This document shows, in pieces, positions 42,532 through 48,887 of a DNA stretch of 53,029 nt. This DNA is from an uncultured Oscillospiraceae bacterium (GTDB lineage Bacteria > Bacillota > Clostridia > Oscillospirales > Acutalibacteraceae), in the NCBI GenBank assembly GCA_910587835.1, contig CAJUNQ010000073.1, positions 1 through 53,029 on the forward strand, in the 5' to 3' direction. Made by a program: the position numbers and the translations under genes. The notes beneath the pieces are model-generated. The model was not told the DNA's origin. It saw only the letters and a list, made by a program, of their open reading frames with translations, and did no database searches. Position 1 is the stretch's first letter. Every line of letters begins with the position of its first letter.

Positions 42532-42846
42532 TCTGTTATATTAACCTTGCCCCTTGAGGGGCCAAACCTTTATCTTAGTGTCTATGCCGCCTCAAAGCGG
42601 CAAATAGACACAAAGATAACAAAACCTTTTCCCCGAACAGGGGAACAAAAACTTTTCGCTGTGCCGAACAAAACCTTTCCCCCTGTGCGGGGATATATAT
42701 AAGGGTGTGTCATGCTGGATTAGTCCTTCTGCTGTATGCTTGTTGGAAGAATCTTTAATTACTCCTTTTTACACCCCGCCTCTTGAAACCACCATAGTTT
42801 AAGGGGTTTTTAAAGGGTTAATTTCATATTTTTGAAAATACCACTT
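42532..42846. other. Gene-free region with a long hairpin and iteron-like repeats
   Basis: 315 bp between the 100-aa gene and the helicase-like gene. It carries the structures listed in the next entry plus several short CCCC-loop-GGGG stems (such as CCCCTTGAGGGG and CCCCGAACAGGGG). No ORF. Confidence 0.6.
42572..42683. repeat. Candidate replication or transfer origin: long stem plus iterons
   Basis: A near-perfect stem of about 18 bp (ATCTT-A-GTGTCTAT...ATAGACAC-A-AAGAT with a CCGC/GCGG tip, 42572-42617) is followed by three direct repeats: AACAAAACCTTTTCCCC (42618), AACAAAAACTTTTCGC (42644), AACAAAACCTTTCCCCC (42667), spaced 26 and 23 bp. It sits right after the helicase-like gene. Function as an origin is inference. 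Confidence 0.55.
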
Positions 42847-44151
42847 TCAAAATACGGGTTTTCCAAGCCATTCACATAGAATACGCCTCATTCTGGATGA
42901 TGGAAGGAAAAGGTTGATCGGCTTACCATCTCTAATTGCACTTCTCCAAATCCACTGAATAAGCACACTAAGAGATATTTGTTCTAAATTCAAATCGTAG
43001 CCACGGGCTTTGAAATACTGCTCATAATCTGGCAACATATAGTAATTAAGCATATACATCAATGTTGTTCTATTCCTGTATTCATTAGTTGCTCTGGCAT
43101 TACAGGGAACAAATTGCAAAAATTTCTTTTGTTCCCGTGGAGGTAAATTTTTTTCTTCTTGCGTCAAAATATGGGTGAATTTAAAGCCTCCTGCTTTTTC
43201 CAGTTTCCTATTAATGCCGAATTGTTTTGTGGTTGTCCACATAACAGAATCAGTTGGAGCATTGATACTGTTTTTATAGTTGCGCATAGCCTTTCTTATT
43301 TCCTCTAACTTCTCAGGTTTGCACTGTCTCAGCCAATTTATAGAAAAAGCGTTCCTTTTTGTTCCCAACTCATTATATTTTCCATCATATATATTGATAA
43401 GACTACTAAACTTTTCTTTTTGCTCGGCGGTATCGGTAAAATCACACAATCTAAAACTTCCGTCAGACTTTTCCGCAGATACTTTGACATACTGAAGGCC
43501 ATATGTTTTAAAATAGCAATCCAGCACAGTATTTTCAAACATATATGTCAAAATATAAATTTTAGAAAACCATTGGAATATGTCAGGTGGATACTCCCAG
43601 TAAAAACTTCCATTTATATATCGTAACATCTCCCTATTGGATAATCTGCGTATCTCTGAAAAGTGATGGTTACTCTTTCCTGTGGACTCCTTGATCCAGT
43701 GGACATTATATTGTTCGTCCACTTCAATAAATTTGTTGGTCAGCAACAAATCTGGATCATCTTCATCCATTATTTTTCTCTGGTTCCTGATCATATCTTC
43801 ATTATAAGAGTGTAATACATCAAGAGCCTCATCCAGTATAAGTACATAGTCACCTTCAAGGATTAACCGCTCTGTCTGTTTGTTTGCGAGAAGAAACAAG
43901 GCATGAGTCATTGCAATGTTTTCTCCGCTGGCTAACAAATTGTGTAAATCGTCCAACTTGGTATGAAACTTCCCGTGATACTCAGGTTGCTTGAAATTTC
44001 CACTTGTATTTGCTGCAATAATCCTTTCTATTTCGTCAATATAAGGAGTAACAAATAGATAGTTTTTGTCAGGCTCTAAGTTCATCTTCTGAATCATTGC
44101 GCTGGTTTTTCCCGTCCCCATAGGGGAATCTACGACTATAATTTGATTTAT
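42847..44151 (-). CDS. P-loop helicase-like protein with unusual start
   Basis: SF2-like ATPase, about 434 aa. Walker A is SPMGTGKTSA, motif II LILDEALDVL, and a motif-VI-like QWIWRSAIRDGKPI near the C-terminus. It resembles origin-binding or replication helicases of mobile elements. The first in-frame ATG (44121) lies inside the P-loop and would remove the preceding strand (NQIIVVDSP). Upstream, the frame has no ATG, GTG or TTG before the amber stop of the preceding gene (44164-44166), which is in the same frame. AGGAGG overlaps that stop and lies 8 nt before an ATA codon at 44151, the start assumed here. UAG read-through is the alternative. Confidence 0.75.
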   Translation of the reverse strand: MNQIIVVDSPMGTGKTSAMIQKMNLEPDKNYLFVTPYIDEIERIIAANTSGNFKQPEYHGKFHTKLDDLHNLLASGENIAMTHALFLLANKQTERLILEGDYVLILDEALDVLHSYNEDMIRNQRKIMDEDDPDLLLTNKFIEVDEQYNVHWIKESTGKSNHHFSEIRRLSNREMLRYINGSFYWEYPPDIFQWFSKIYILTYMFENTVLDCYFKTYGLQYVKVSAEKSDGSFRLCDFTDTAEQKEKFSSLINIYDGKYNELGTKRNAFSINWLRQCKPEKLEEIRKAMRNYKNSINAPTDSVMWTTTKQFGINRKLEKAGGFKFTHILTQEEKNLPPREQKKFLQFVPCNARATNEYRNRTTLMYMLNYYMLPDYEQYFKARGYDLNLEQISLSVLIQWIWRSAIRDGKPINLFLPSSRMRRILCEWLGKPVF

Positions 44152-44163
44152 ACTACATCCCTC

Positions 44164-44775
44164 CTAAAATAATTCTGTTTCGGCTTTTGATTGTCCCCTC
44201 AGTTCTGCTGCATTTTTTCTTTCGCTTTCAATGTGGTAACATTCCTCCTTTACAAGTGCTACAAATTTTCTTCCAAACGGGTCATCAAGTTCCAAACCAG
44301 TATCAATAGACATCAAGGTGCCTAAAATACGTTGGATAATTGACGGATAAGCAAAGTTTTCTACCACATCAACAAATTTCTCAAATTTTTCTGCTTCCTT
44401 CTCAATATAATCAATGGTTGCTTGAAAACTATCAAATTTTTGGCCCTTCCCTTTAAGATGATAATCAATTTTACTCAGTACCCTTTGCTCTTCCAACATA
44501 GTTCTCTCGTATTGAGAAAACCAATAGGAATCCTCCATATCGGATTTTAGTTTGACAATTATTTCATTTAGTTCATCAACCTCATCTTCGCTAATCTCTC
44601 CAAAGAAAGTTTCGGGGATTTCAAAAATAGCTGACAACTCCTTTAGACGATTTTCCGGGATTGAGCAGGTTCCTTGCTCCCATTGAGAAATAGTTTGGCG
44701 TGTGATTCCCATTCTCTTGCCAAGGGCAGCTAATGTCATGCCGAATGATTTTCGGATGTGCTGTAGTCCGTTCAT
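44164..44775 (-). CDS. XRE-family regulator, 203 aa
   Basis: N-terminal helix-turn-helix of the Cro/C1 type (LAALGKRMGITRQTISQWEQG, residues about 16-36) and a long charged helical C-terminal part (60-203) with no recognised domain. Promoter with two operators upstream (44793-44849) suggests autorepression. It is the first gene of the helicase-xis-int unit, so it is the likely master repressor of the element. GGAGG lies 8 nt before the ATG. Confidence 0.88.
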   Translation of the reverse strand: MNGLQHIRKSFGMTLAALGKRMGITRQTISQWEQGTCSIPENRLKELSAIFEIPETFFGEISEDEVDELNEIIVKLKSDMEDSYWFSQYERTMLEEQRVLSKIDYHLKGKGQKFDSFQATIDYIEKEAEKFEKFVDVVENFAYPSIIQRILGTLMSIDTGLELDDPFGRKFVALVKEECYHIESERKNAAELRGQSKAETELF

Positions 44776-44792
44776 ATTTGTCCTCCGCTTCT

Positions 44793-44849
44793 TGACAATC
44801 CGTTTGTCAGGTACACTTTTATTATAGTTCCTGACATTTGATTTGTCAA
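44793..44849 (-). promoter_or_regulatory. Promoter and twin operators of the XRE-helicase operon
   Basis: On the minus strand: TTGACA (44849-44844), 17-bp spacer, TATAAT (44826-44821). Operator 1, TGACA-7 bp-TGTCA, spans 44832-44848 and overlaps the -35. Operator 2, TGACAA-5 bp-TTGTCA, spans 44793-44809 just after the start site. The two dyads share the same arms and are 39 bp apart, a typical arrangement for repression by a dimeric XRE protein. Confidence 0.85.
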
Positions 44850-44870
44850 GTACAGTTTAAAAATTTTCCG

Positions 44871-44897
44871 CCCTTACCTGTTCATCGGTAGGGGGAC
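44871..44897 (-). terminator. Weak terminator after the 167-aa gene
   Basis: On the minus strand CCCC-C-TACC...GGTA-A-GGG followed after CGG by AAAATTTTT. It lies about 20 nt after the stop codon. Confidence 0.45.
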
Positions 44898-44913
44898 TTT
44901 GGGGAATCTCTCT

Positions 44914-45417
44914 TTATTCAATATTAACTTTTAATTCTTCAGTGTATTTAGGGTCTGGATAGCTACTCATGTACATTATAAATTCTCCGTGGTAAAGGCT
45001 TCCAACATCCGCCCGAATTTCGTTACCGTCTGCATCCCATAAATACAAGCATCGGAACACATCTTCTGCGTAGTGATCATTCCAATTTGGATTTTCCTGA
45101 TACCTTTTCAGGAAGTATTCCTTTGCGAAGTTTGCGGGAGTTAGATTGCTACTCCAAAACTCCCGATTATGTTTAACGTCCATTAAGCTGATGTTTCGCC
45201 ATTTATTGGGATCATCGCCAAACCTCACGCCAACCTTATACCAGTCCTGAGATATGCCATAAAACTGGTTGTGCTCTCTGATCTGTCGCTCTATTCCATC
45301 CCATACAGGCATTGCGGCAATCTCTTTGTTCCATTGTTCCACCGTGGCCTGTGCGCTTATTTCAGCTAATTTCTCCTTGATAATTTTCCCTCCAAGGTGA
45401 AAAATCCCGAAGATCAT
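44914..45417 (-). CDS. Hypothetical protein, 167 aa
   Basis: Soluble, rich in aromatic residues (DWYKVGVRFGDDPNKWRNIS, NWNDHYAEDVFRCLYLWDADG). No family recognised. AAAGGATG lies 8-11 nt before the ATG. It is downstream of a 61-aa gene, with a 19-bp gap, and probably in one operon with it. Confidence 0.7.
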   Translation of the reverse strand: MIFGIFHLGGKIIKEKLAEISAQATVEQWNKEIAAMPVWDGIERQIREHNQFYGISQDWYKVGVRFGDDPNKWRNISLMDVKHNREFWSSNLTPANFAKEYFLKRYQENPNWNDHYAEDVFRCLYLWDADGNEIRADVGSLYHGEFIMYMSSYPDPKYTEELKVNIE

Positions 45418-45436
45418 CTATAAATCATCCTTTTTA

Positions 45437-45622
45437 TTATATTTCGTGCGTGTCTGCAAAATGGTTGATCCACCCTACTATGGACTTAGCCTCTTCTACC
45501 CTGCCAGTATATCGCTCCATGTTGCCAAATTCGCCCTTTAACTGGAAAAGGTCAGCGGCTACTTGATATGTGTTTATATCGTCATGCAGTATTTCTAACA
45601 ACTCCTGTGCGCCGTATGTCAT
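45437..45622 (-). CDS. Hypothetical small protein, 61 aa
   Basis: Acidic helical protein (ELLEILHDDINTYQVAADLFQ...). GGGGAGAAAGG lies about 6 nt before the ATG. No family recognised. It lies between the truncated J-domain ORF and the 167-aa gene. Confidence 0.65.
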   Translation of the reverse strand: MTYGAQELLEILHDDINTYQVAADLFQLKGEFGNMERYTGRVEEAKSIVGWINHFADTHEI

Positions 45623-45677
45623 TATCTGCCTTTCTCCCCGTCAAGCCGATAGGTCAGCTATATTATTATGTAATGGG

Positions 45678-45752
45678 TTAAACGATCTTTACAAGCGGCT
45701 TATACTGCTGCTTCAAATCTTCCAGTGTTTGCGGATTGTTAAACCATTTCAT
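45678..45752 (-). pseudogene. Truncated J-domain-like ORF, 24 aa
   Basis: AAAGGAG lies 8 nt before the ATG, and the product reads MKWFNNPQTLEDLKQQYKPL then VKIV and stop. The N-terminus matches small J-domain-like proteins carried by Firmicutes elements, which go on with an HPD motif; here the frame stops before it. It is either a decayed gene or a translated stub that couples the next genes. Confidence 0.6.
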
Positions 45753-45773
45753 TTTAGACGCTCCTTTTTTTAC

Positions 45774-45802
45774 TTGTGGAGCGGGGGCGGCTGTGCTATA
45801 AT
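45774..45802 (+). promoter_or_regulatory. Promoter of the candidate small RNA
   Basis: TTGTGG (45774-45779), 17-bp spacer, consensus TATAAT (45797-45802), reading away from the J-domain-like stub. Confidence 0.65.
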
Positions 45803-45808
45803 AGTTAT

Positions 45809-45887
45809 ACCGTCCCCCGCTTCGGGGGTTTTGGTGGGGCTACTTACCTATCTACTTTGTCAGGGTGTTAGGTAAGTGGCCTTTTTT
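45809..45887 (+). ncRNA. Candidate small RNA, about 79 nt
   Basis: Starts after the promoter above. Hairpin 1: CCCCCG-CTT-CGGGGG followed by TTTT (45814-45832). Hairpin 2: GGCTACTTACCTA (45838-45850) with TAGGTAAGTGGCC (45869-45881), 13 pairs including one U-G, followed by six T. No ORF with a start signal lies within. It ends exactly where the convergent 91-aa gene ends. Confidence 0.6.
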
Positions 45888-46162
45888 CATGCCAGCACGA
45901 AACGGCGGCTTGTGCTGGTTTTGGTGAATTGTTCCGCAACTTGCGGAAGGGCTTTCTTTAGTGCTGCCGTGTCCAGCCGAGAGGAAGTAACCGCTTTCCA
46001 TGTAATTTTGTAATCGTCCCCGTTCAGTGTATCTGTGTCCTGCTCTGTCATGACGGCTTTAATTTGATCTGTCAAGCCGTCAATCTCCTGTTGCAGTTCG
46101 TCAGCCATGCGCTTCAATTCACGTAGTTCTTTAACCTTGCTGTTTAATTCAATGGTACTCAT
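45887..46162 (-). CDS. Conserved element protein, 91 aa, coiled coil plus small beta domain
   Basis: N-terminal coiled coil (VKELRELKRMADELQQEIDGL), then GDDYKITWKAVTSSRLDTAALKKALP and a STSRRF end. This pattern is familiar from small proteins of Clostridia phages and integrative elements (Gp157-like architecture), function unknown. AGGAGG lies 8 nt before the ATG at 46162; the longer ORF start at 46258 overlaps the promoter. Controlled by the operator at 46239-46252. Confidence 0.75.
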   Translation of the reverse strand: MSTIELNSKVKELRELKRMADELQQEIDGLTDQIKAVMTEQDTDTLNGDDYKITWKAVTSSRLDTAALKKALPQVAEQFTKTSTSRRFVLA

Positions 46163-46229
46163 TTTGTGATCCTCCTTTATTTTGTGGGGGAACTCTGGTT
46201 TTTCTTTTGTTCCCTCCTTGACTATATCC

Positions 46230-46258
46230 ATTATAGCAGTTATGTACATAACAGTCAA
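46230..46258 (-). promoter_or_regulatory. Promoter of the 91-aa gene with embedded operator
   Basis: On the minus strand: TTGACT (46258-46253), 17-bp spacer, TATAAT (46235-46230). The perfect palindrome GTTATGTACATAAC (46239-46252) fills the spacer. Confidence 0.85.
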
Positions 46259-46317
46259 GACGGCAAACCGCCCAAATTACGTACATAACTTTTGTGCATT
46301 TTGGTTATGTACATATC
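46239..46317. promoter_or_regulatory. Three operators between divergent genes
   Basis: GTTATGTACATAAC (46239-46252), ATTACGTACATAAC (46276-46289), GTTATGTACATATC (46304-46317). The first lies in the leftward promoter spacer and the third covers the -35 of the rightward RHH promoter. The RHH protein is the likely ligand. Confidence 0.8.
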
Positions 46318-46336
46318 AATGTTTATATGCTATAAT
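46308..46336 (+). promoter_or_regulatory. Promoter of the RHH gene
   Basis: TGTACA (46308-46313), 17-bp spacer, TGC-TATAAT (46331-46336, extended -10). The -35 lies inside the third operator. Confidence 0.75.
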
Positions 46337-46362
46337 AATGTTGCCTTATTGGAGGTGATATA

Positions 46363-46560
46363 ATGGCAATGTCTGATCAACGGAAAGAGTATCTTTATAA
46401 ATATCAAAAGGATAAATTGAAGCGAATACCTCTTGACGTGCCAATACCTGACTATGAACAAATCAAAGCACACGCCGAAACACGGAAGGAATCAGTCAAT
46501 GGATTTATTAAACGTGCTATTACTGATACAATAAAGCGTGATAATGAAGAGGATCAATAA
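46363..46560 (+). CDS. Arc-type ribbon-helix-helix regulator, 65 aa
   Basis: Small DNA-binding protein: RIPLDVPIPDYEQIKAHAETRKESVNGFIKRAI is the ribbon-helix-helix. TTGGAGGTG lies before the ATG. Three operators lie in the divergent promoter region, so it probably represses itself and the 91-aa gene. A terminator follows. Confidence 0.85.
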   Translation: MAMSDQRKEYLYKYQKDKLKRIPLDVPIPDYEQIKAHAETRKESVNGFIKRAITDTIKRDNEEDQ

Positions 46561-46580
46561 CAGTATAGTTAATTATCTTC

Positions 46581-46614
46581 TAAACAGGGCGGTTTCCGCT
46601 GCCCTGTTTAATTT
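46581..46614 (+). terminator. Terminator after the RHH gene
   Basis: AAACAGGGC...GCCCTGTTT stem (46582-46609) followed by AATTT; the T-run is short. Confidence 0.7.
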
Positions 46615-46625
46615 CCAAATTAGCT

Positions 46626-46745
46626 TATCAAAAACCATCGTTATTGATAGATTTTTGATCCGGGCAAACAGGCCGCTTTTTTAATGTTGATTCTTTATCA
46701 AAACTTTATTCAAAAACAAACTATCACGAACAACCGTTATTGATA
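46626..46745. other. Candidate res site of the serine resolvase
   Basis: Two 24-bp dyads, at 46626-46649 and 46722-46745, each with half-sites of the form TATCAnnAACnn in inverted order; the first is symmetric at 20 of 24 positions. Further single half-sites (TTTTTGATC near 46651, TTATCAAAACTTT near 46696) lie between. The array ends 20 bp before the resolvase start, the usual place for res. It probably also serves as its operator. Confidence 0.7.
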
Positions 46746-46765
46746 ATTCAAAGGAGGCTTTTACA

Positions 46766-47359
46766 GTGAAAAATTATATTTTCGGCTATGCACGTGTTAG
46801 CACTCAAGATCAAGAACTTGCAAGGCAGATTGACGCATTAGAGAAATACGGCGTTGATCAAATCTTCACAGAGAAAATAACAGGTACAAAGGCGCATAGG
46901 CCACAACTGGACAAACTGAAGGACAAGCTGCGGGAAGGTGATACTGTTATTATTGAGTCTCTATCACGTTTAGGCCGCTCCACAAAGGATTTGCTTGCAT
47001 TATTGGAAGAATGGAATGGGCAAGGCGTGAAGCTGGTTAGTCTTAAAGAACAGATAGACACAACTACACCAACGGGAAAATTACTTGTTACTGTTCTTTC
47101 TGCCTTGTCGCAGTTTGAGCGGGATATAATTGTACAGCGTACAAAGGAAGGGCTTGAATCGGCAAGAAAGCGGGGGAGGAATGGAGGAAGGCCGAAGGCT
47201 GATCCCGGCAACGTCAAAAAGGCTATCAAGCTATACCACACACAAACACACAGCATAAAGGAAATAACCGCTATTTGTGGTATTAGTCAGGCCACACTAT
47301 ACAGGGCATTAGCAGCGCAACGGGAAACAACGGCAAGCAAGGCCAACACAACAGAATAA
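46766..47359 (+). CDS. Serine recombinase, resolvase/invertase family
   Basis: 197 aa. Catalytic Ser in GYARVSTQDQ (Ser 11); the SLSRLGRSTKDLL, TPTGKLL and QFERDIIVQRTKEGL segments of the resolvase domain; the C-terminal HTH (GISQATLYRAL). The start is a GTG with AAAGGAGG 8 nt upstream. The res-like array in front suggests that it resolves dimers or co-integrates of the element rather than driving integration. Confidence 0.92.
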   Translation: MKNYIFGYARVSTQDQELARQIDALEKYGVDQIFTEKITGTKAHRPQLDKLKDKLREGDTVIIESLSRLGRSTKDLLALLEEWNGQGVKLVSLKEQIDTTTPTGKLLVTVLSALSQFERDIIVQRTKEGLESARKRGRNGGRPKADPGNVKKAIKLYHTQTHSIKEITAICGISQATLYRALAAQRETTASKANTTE

Positions 47360-47364
47360 ACCAG

Positions 47365-47396
47365 CCCCCCACGTGATCCCGCTGTCATGTGGGGGG
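47365..47396 (+). terminator. Hairpin after the resolvase
   Basis: CCCCCCAC (47365-47372) pairs with GTGGGGGG (47389-47396), with an inner TGA/TCA pairing. Followed by GACTTTACACTTTTT, a loose T-run. Confidence 0.65.
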
Positions 47397-47536
47397 GACT
47401 TTACACTTTTTCGGGATTTTGAAAACGTCCTGCCGCCAAAGTACATCTGCTCAAAACACGTGGCTTACCTCTCCCAAGAAACGACAATTCAGTATTCCAA
47501 ACCACCAAATTTATTTCCAAAATTTCAAATTCTCTG

Positions 47537-47565
47537 TTTACTTCTTAACTGTAATCTGCTATAAT
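47537..47565 (+). promoter_or_regulatory. Promoter of the 81-aa gene
   Basis: TTTACT (47537-47542), 17-bp spacer, TGC-TATAAT (47560-47565, extended -10). Confidence 0.75.
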
Positions 47566-47597
47566 TAATTCATCACCTTAAAGGAGTATTTTGCGTT

Positions 47598-47843
47598 ATG
47601 ATCGAAGAAGTCAAAAAGCGTGTTCGCCGTTCGCCAGAAGAAATTGCTGCTGAAATTGATGTTAAGATTGCCGCCCACAAGGACGCTATCAAGAAACTGG
47701 AGCAGCGCAAGGCCGAGGTGCTTGCGCCGAAAAAGCCACGTATGACAAAAGCACAGAAAATGAAAATAGTGATTGAGAAGGCTAAACAAGCTGGTATGTC
47801 ACCGGAAGAAATAGCAGAAAAACTTGGTGTATCGTTTGAGTAA
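47598..47843 (+). CDS. Hypothetical basic protein, 81 aa
   Basis: Lysine-rich coiled coil (KKRVRRSPEEIAAEIDVKI) followed by a C-terminal MSPEEIAEKLGVSFE segment that looks like a small helix-turn-helix. AAAGGAG lies before the ATG. Its own promoter and terminator enclose it. May bind DNA; no family recognised. Confidence 0.75.
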   Translation: MIEEVKKRVRRSPEEIAAEIDVKIAAHKDAIKKLEQRKAEVLAPKKPRMTKAQKMKIVIEKAKQAGMSPEEIAEKLGVSFE

Positions 47844-47850
47844 TAATTTG

Positions 47851-47882
47851 AACAGGACGTGTTAGCGCACGTCCTGTTCTTG
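47851..47882 (+). terminator. Terminator after the 81-aa gene
   Basis: AACAGGACGTG-TTAGCG-CACGTCCTGTT, a perfect 11-bp stem, followed by CTTGTTT. Confidence 0.85.
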
Positions 47883-47933
47883 TTTAGAAAATAGTCTCAT
47901 TTTCAACAAATTAACAGATAACTTTCTCATAGC

Positions 47934-47967
47934 AAAAAGCGGGGTACAGCTTTAAGCCATACCCCGC
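47934..47967 (-). terminator. Terminator of the 103-aa XRE gene
   Basis: On the minus strand GCGGGGTA...TACCCCGC followed by TTTTT. It begins 6 nt after the stop codon. Confidence 0.88.
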
Positions 47968-47972
47968 TATCA

Positions 47973-48284
47973 TTATCCTTGTATCAACCTGTTAATGTTG
48001 CTAAGTATCAGCAACTTATCACTATCACTTAGTTGCCGCAACCCTTTAACGGCCTCCGCTACCAGTGCTGGATCATCAACGCTCTCATCAAAAAACTGTG
48101 CTGGCGTTAGACCGAAGTAATCGCAGATTTCAAACAGACCCTCTACTGAAGGGAGGCTCTTACCGCTGCTGATATTTTGAATATATCCCCGACTATGGCC
48201 TAAGTCAAGGCTCATTTGATACTCGGATACTCCTTTTTGCAAGCGTAACTGTGTGATCCTGTTCCGCAAAAACTGAATATACAT
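47973..48284 (-). CDS. XRE-family regulator, 103 aa
   Basis: Single Cro/C1 helix-turn-helix (ITQLRLQKGVSEYQMSLDLG...GYIQNISSGKSLPSVEGL) with a short helical tail. AGGAGG lies 9 nt before the ATG at 48284. It is divergent from the SLOG-like gene; a TTGTA...TACAA dyad at about 48310-48327 may be its operator, near both promoters. Confidence 0.85.
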   Translation of the reverse strand: MYIQFLRNRITQLRLQKGVSEYQMSLDLGHSRGYIQNISSGKSLPSVEGLFEICDYFGLTPAQFFDESVDDPALVAEAVKGLRQLSDSDKLLILSNINRLIQG

Positions 48285-48360
48285 AAGCGGCAACCTCCTT
48301 ACCGCATCATTGTATTACATCTACAAAATGTTAGGGGTGGCTGAAAAACTCGAAAAGAAG

Positions 48361-48389
48361 TTGAAATACCCACGGAAAGATGTTATAAT
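48361..48389 (+). promoter_or_regulatory. Promoter of the SLOG/zinc-ribbon operon
   Basis: TTGAAA (48361-48366), 17-bp spacer, TGT-TATAAT (48384-48389, extended -10). Confidence 0.85.
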
Positions 48390-48417
48390 GTGTTAAGGCT
48401 ACATTGGGAGGTTGTAT

Positions 48418-48429
48418 ATGCGGATATGA
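48418..48429 (+). CDS. Three-codon mini-ORF (Met-Arg-Ile) before the SLOG-like gene
   Basis: ATG-CGG-ATA-TGA, whose ATG is 6 nt after GGGAGG. Its stop codon overlaps the SLOG start as ATGA (48426-48429). The SLOG start itself is 14 nt from that Shine-Dalgarno, too far for efficient direct initiation. Translation of the mini-ORF would bring ribosomes to it. Confidence 0.45.
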   Translation: MRI

Positions 48430-48854
48430 CAGCGTGCTTTTGTGGGCATAGCAAACTGTATAGCAAGTATGATCTTGTAAAGGGAAAATGCTATGAAATT
48501 GTTCGAGATCAAATAAAGAAGGGGGCTGATAGCTTTTTGATTGGCGACCATGGGGATTTTGACAGTCTGGTAGCTTCGGTTTGTTTTGCACTGAAAAAGA
48601 AATACCCTCATATTGAAGTCTGTCTGATACTTCCTTATTATCGCCCACACATTGACGAGTATACACAGCAGCGGTATAATCGGTTTGATAATACCATCAC
48701 GCCACCGCTGGAAGATACCCCTTACCGCTACCGCATTATTAAGGCTAATCAGTACATGGTAGATCAATCTGATATTTTGATTGCTTATGTATGTTCCAGC
48801 GGTGGGGCGGCTAAAACAATGGAATATGCCAGAAGAAAGAAAAAATATTGTTAA
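48426..48854 (+). CDS. SLOG/DUF1273-like protein, 142 aa
   Basis: Rossmann-like fold related to DUF1273 (YpsA) of the SLOG superfamily: TACFCGHSKLY at the N-terminus (family TGHR), GADSFLIGDHGDFDSL, and SDILIAYVCSSGGAAKTMEYARR at the C-terminus. SLOG domains bind nucleotides or nucleotide-derived signals, some in defence systems. The ORF opens at 48390, which lies within the promoter, so ATG 48426 is chosen. Two zinc-ribbon genes follow at 33 and 9 bp, forming one operon. Confidence 0.78.
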   Translation: MTACFCGHSKLYSKYDLVKGKCYEIVRDQIKKGADSFLIGDHGDFDSLVASVCFALKKKYPHIEVCLILPYYRPHIDEYTQQRYNRFDNTITPPLEDTPYRYRIIKANQYMVDQSDILIAYVCSSGGAAKTMEYARRKKKYC

Positions 48855-48887
48855 TCTTGCAAATATACTGGAGGTGCAATAGCAATT

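Noticed and set aside
47973..48284. XRE protein and neighbouring small ORF as a toxin-antitoxin pair
   Set aside because: The 81-aa basic protein next to it has its own promoter and terminator on the other strand and no toxin-like features.
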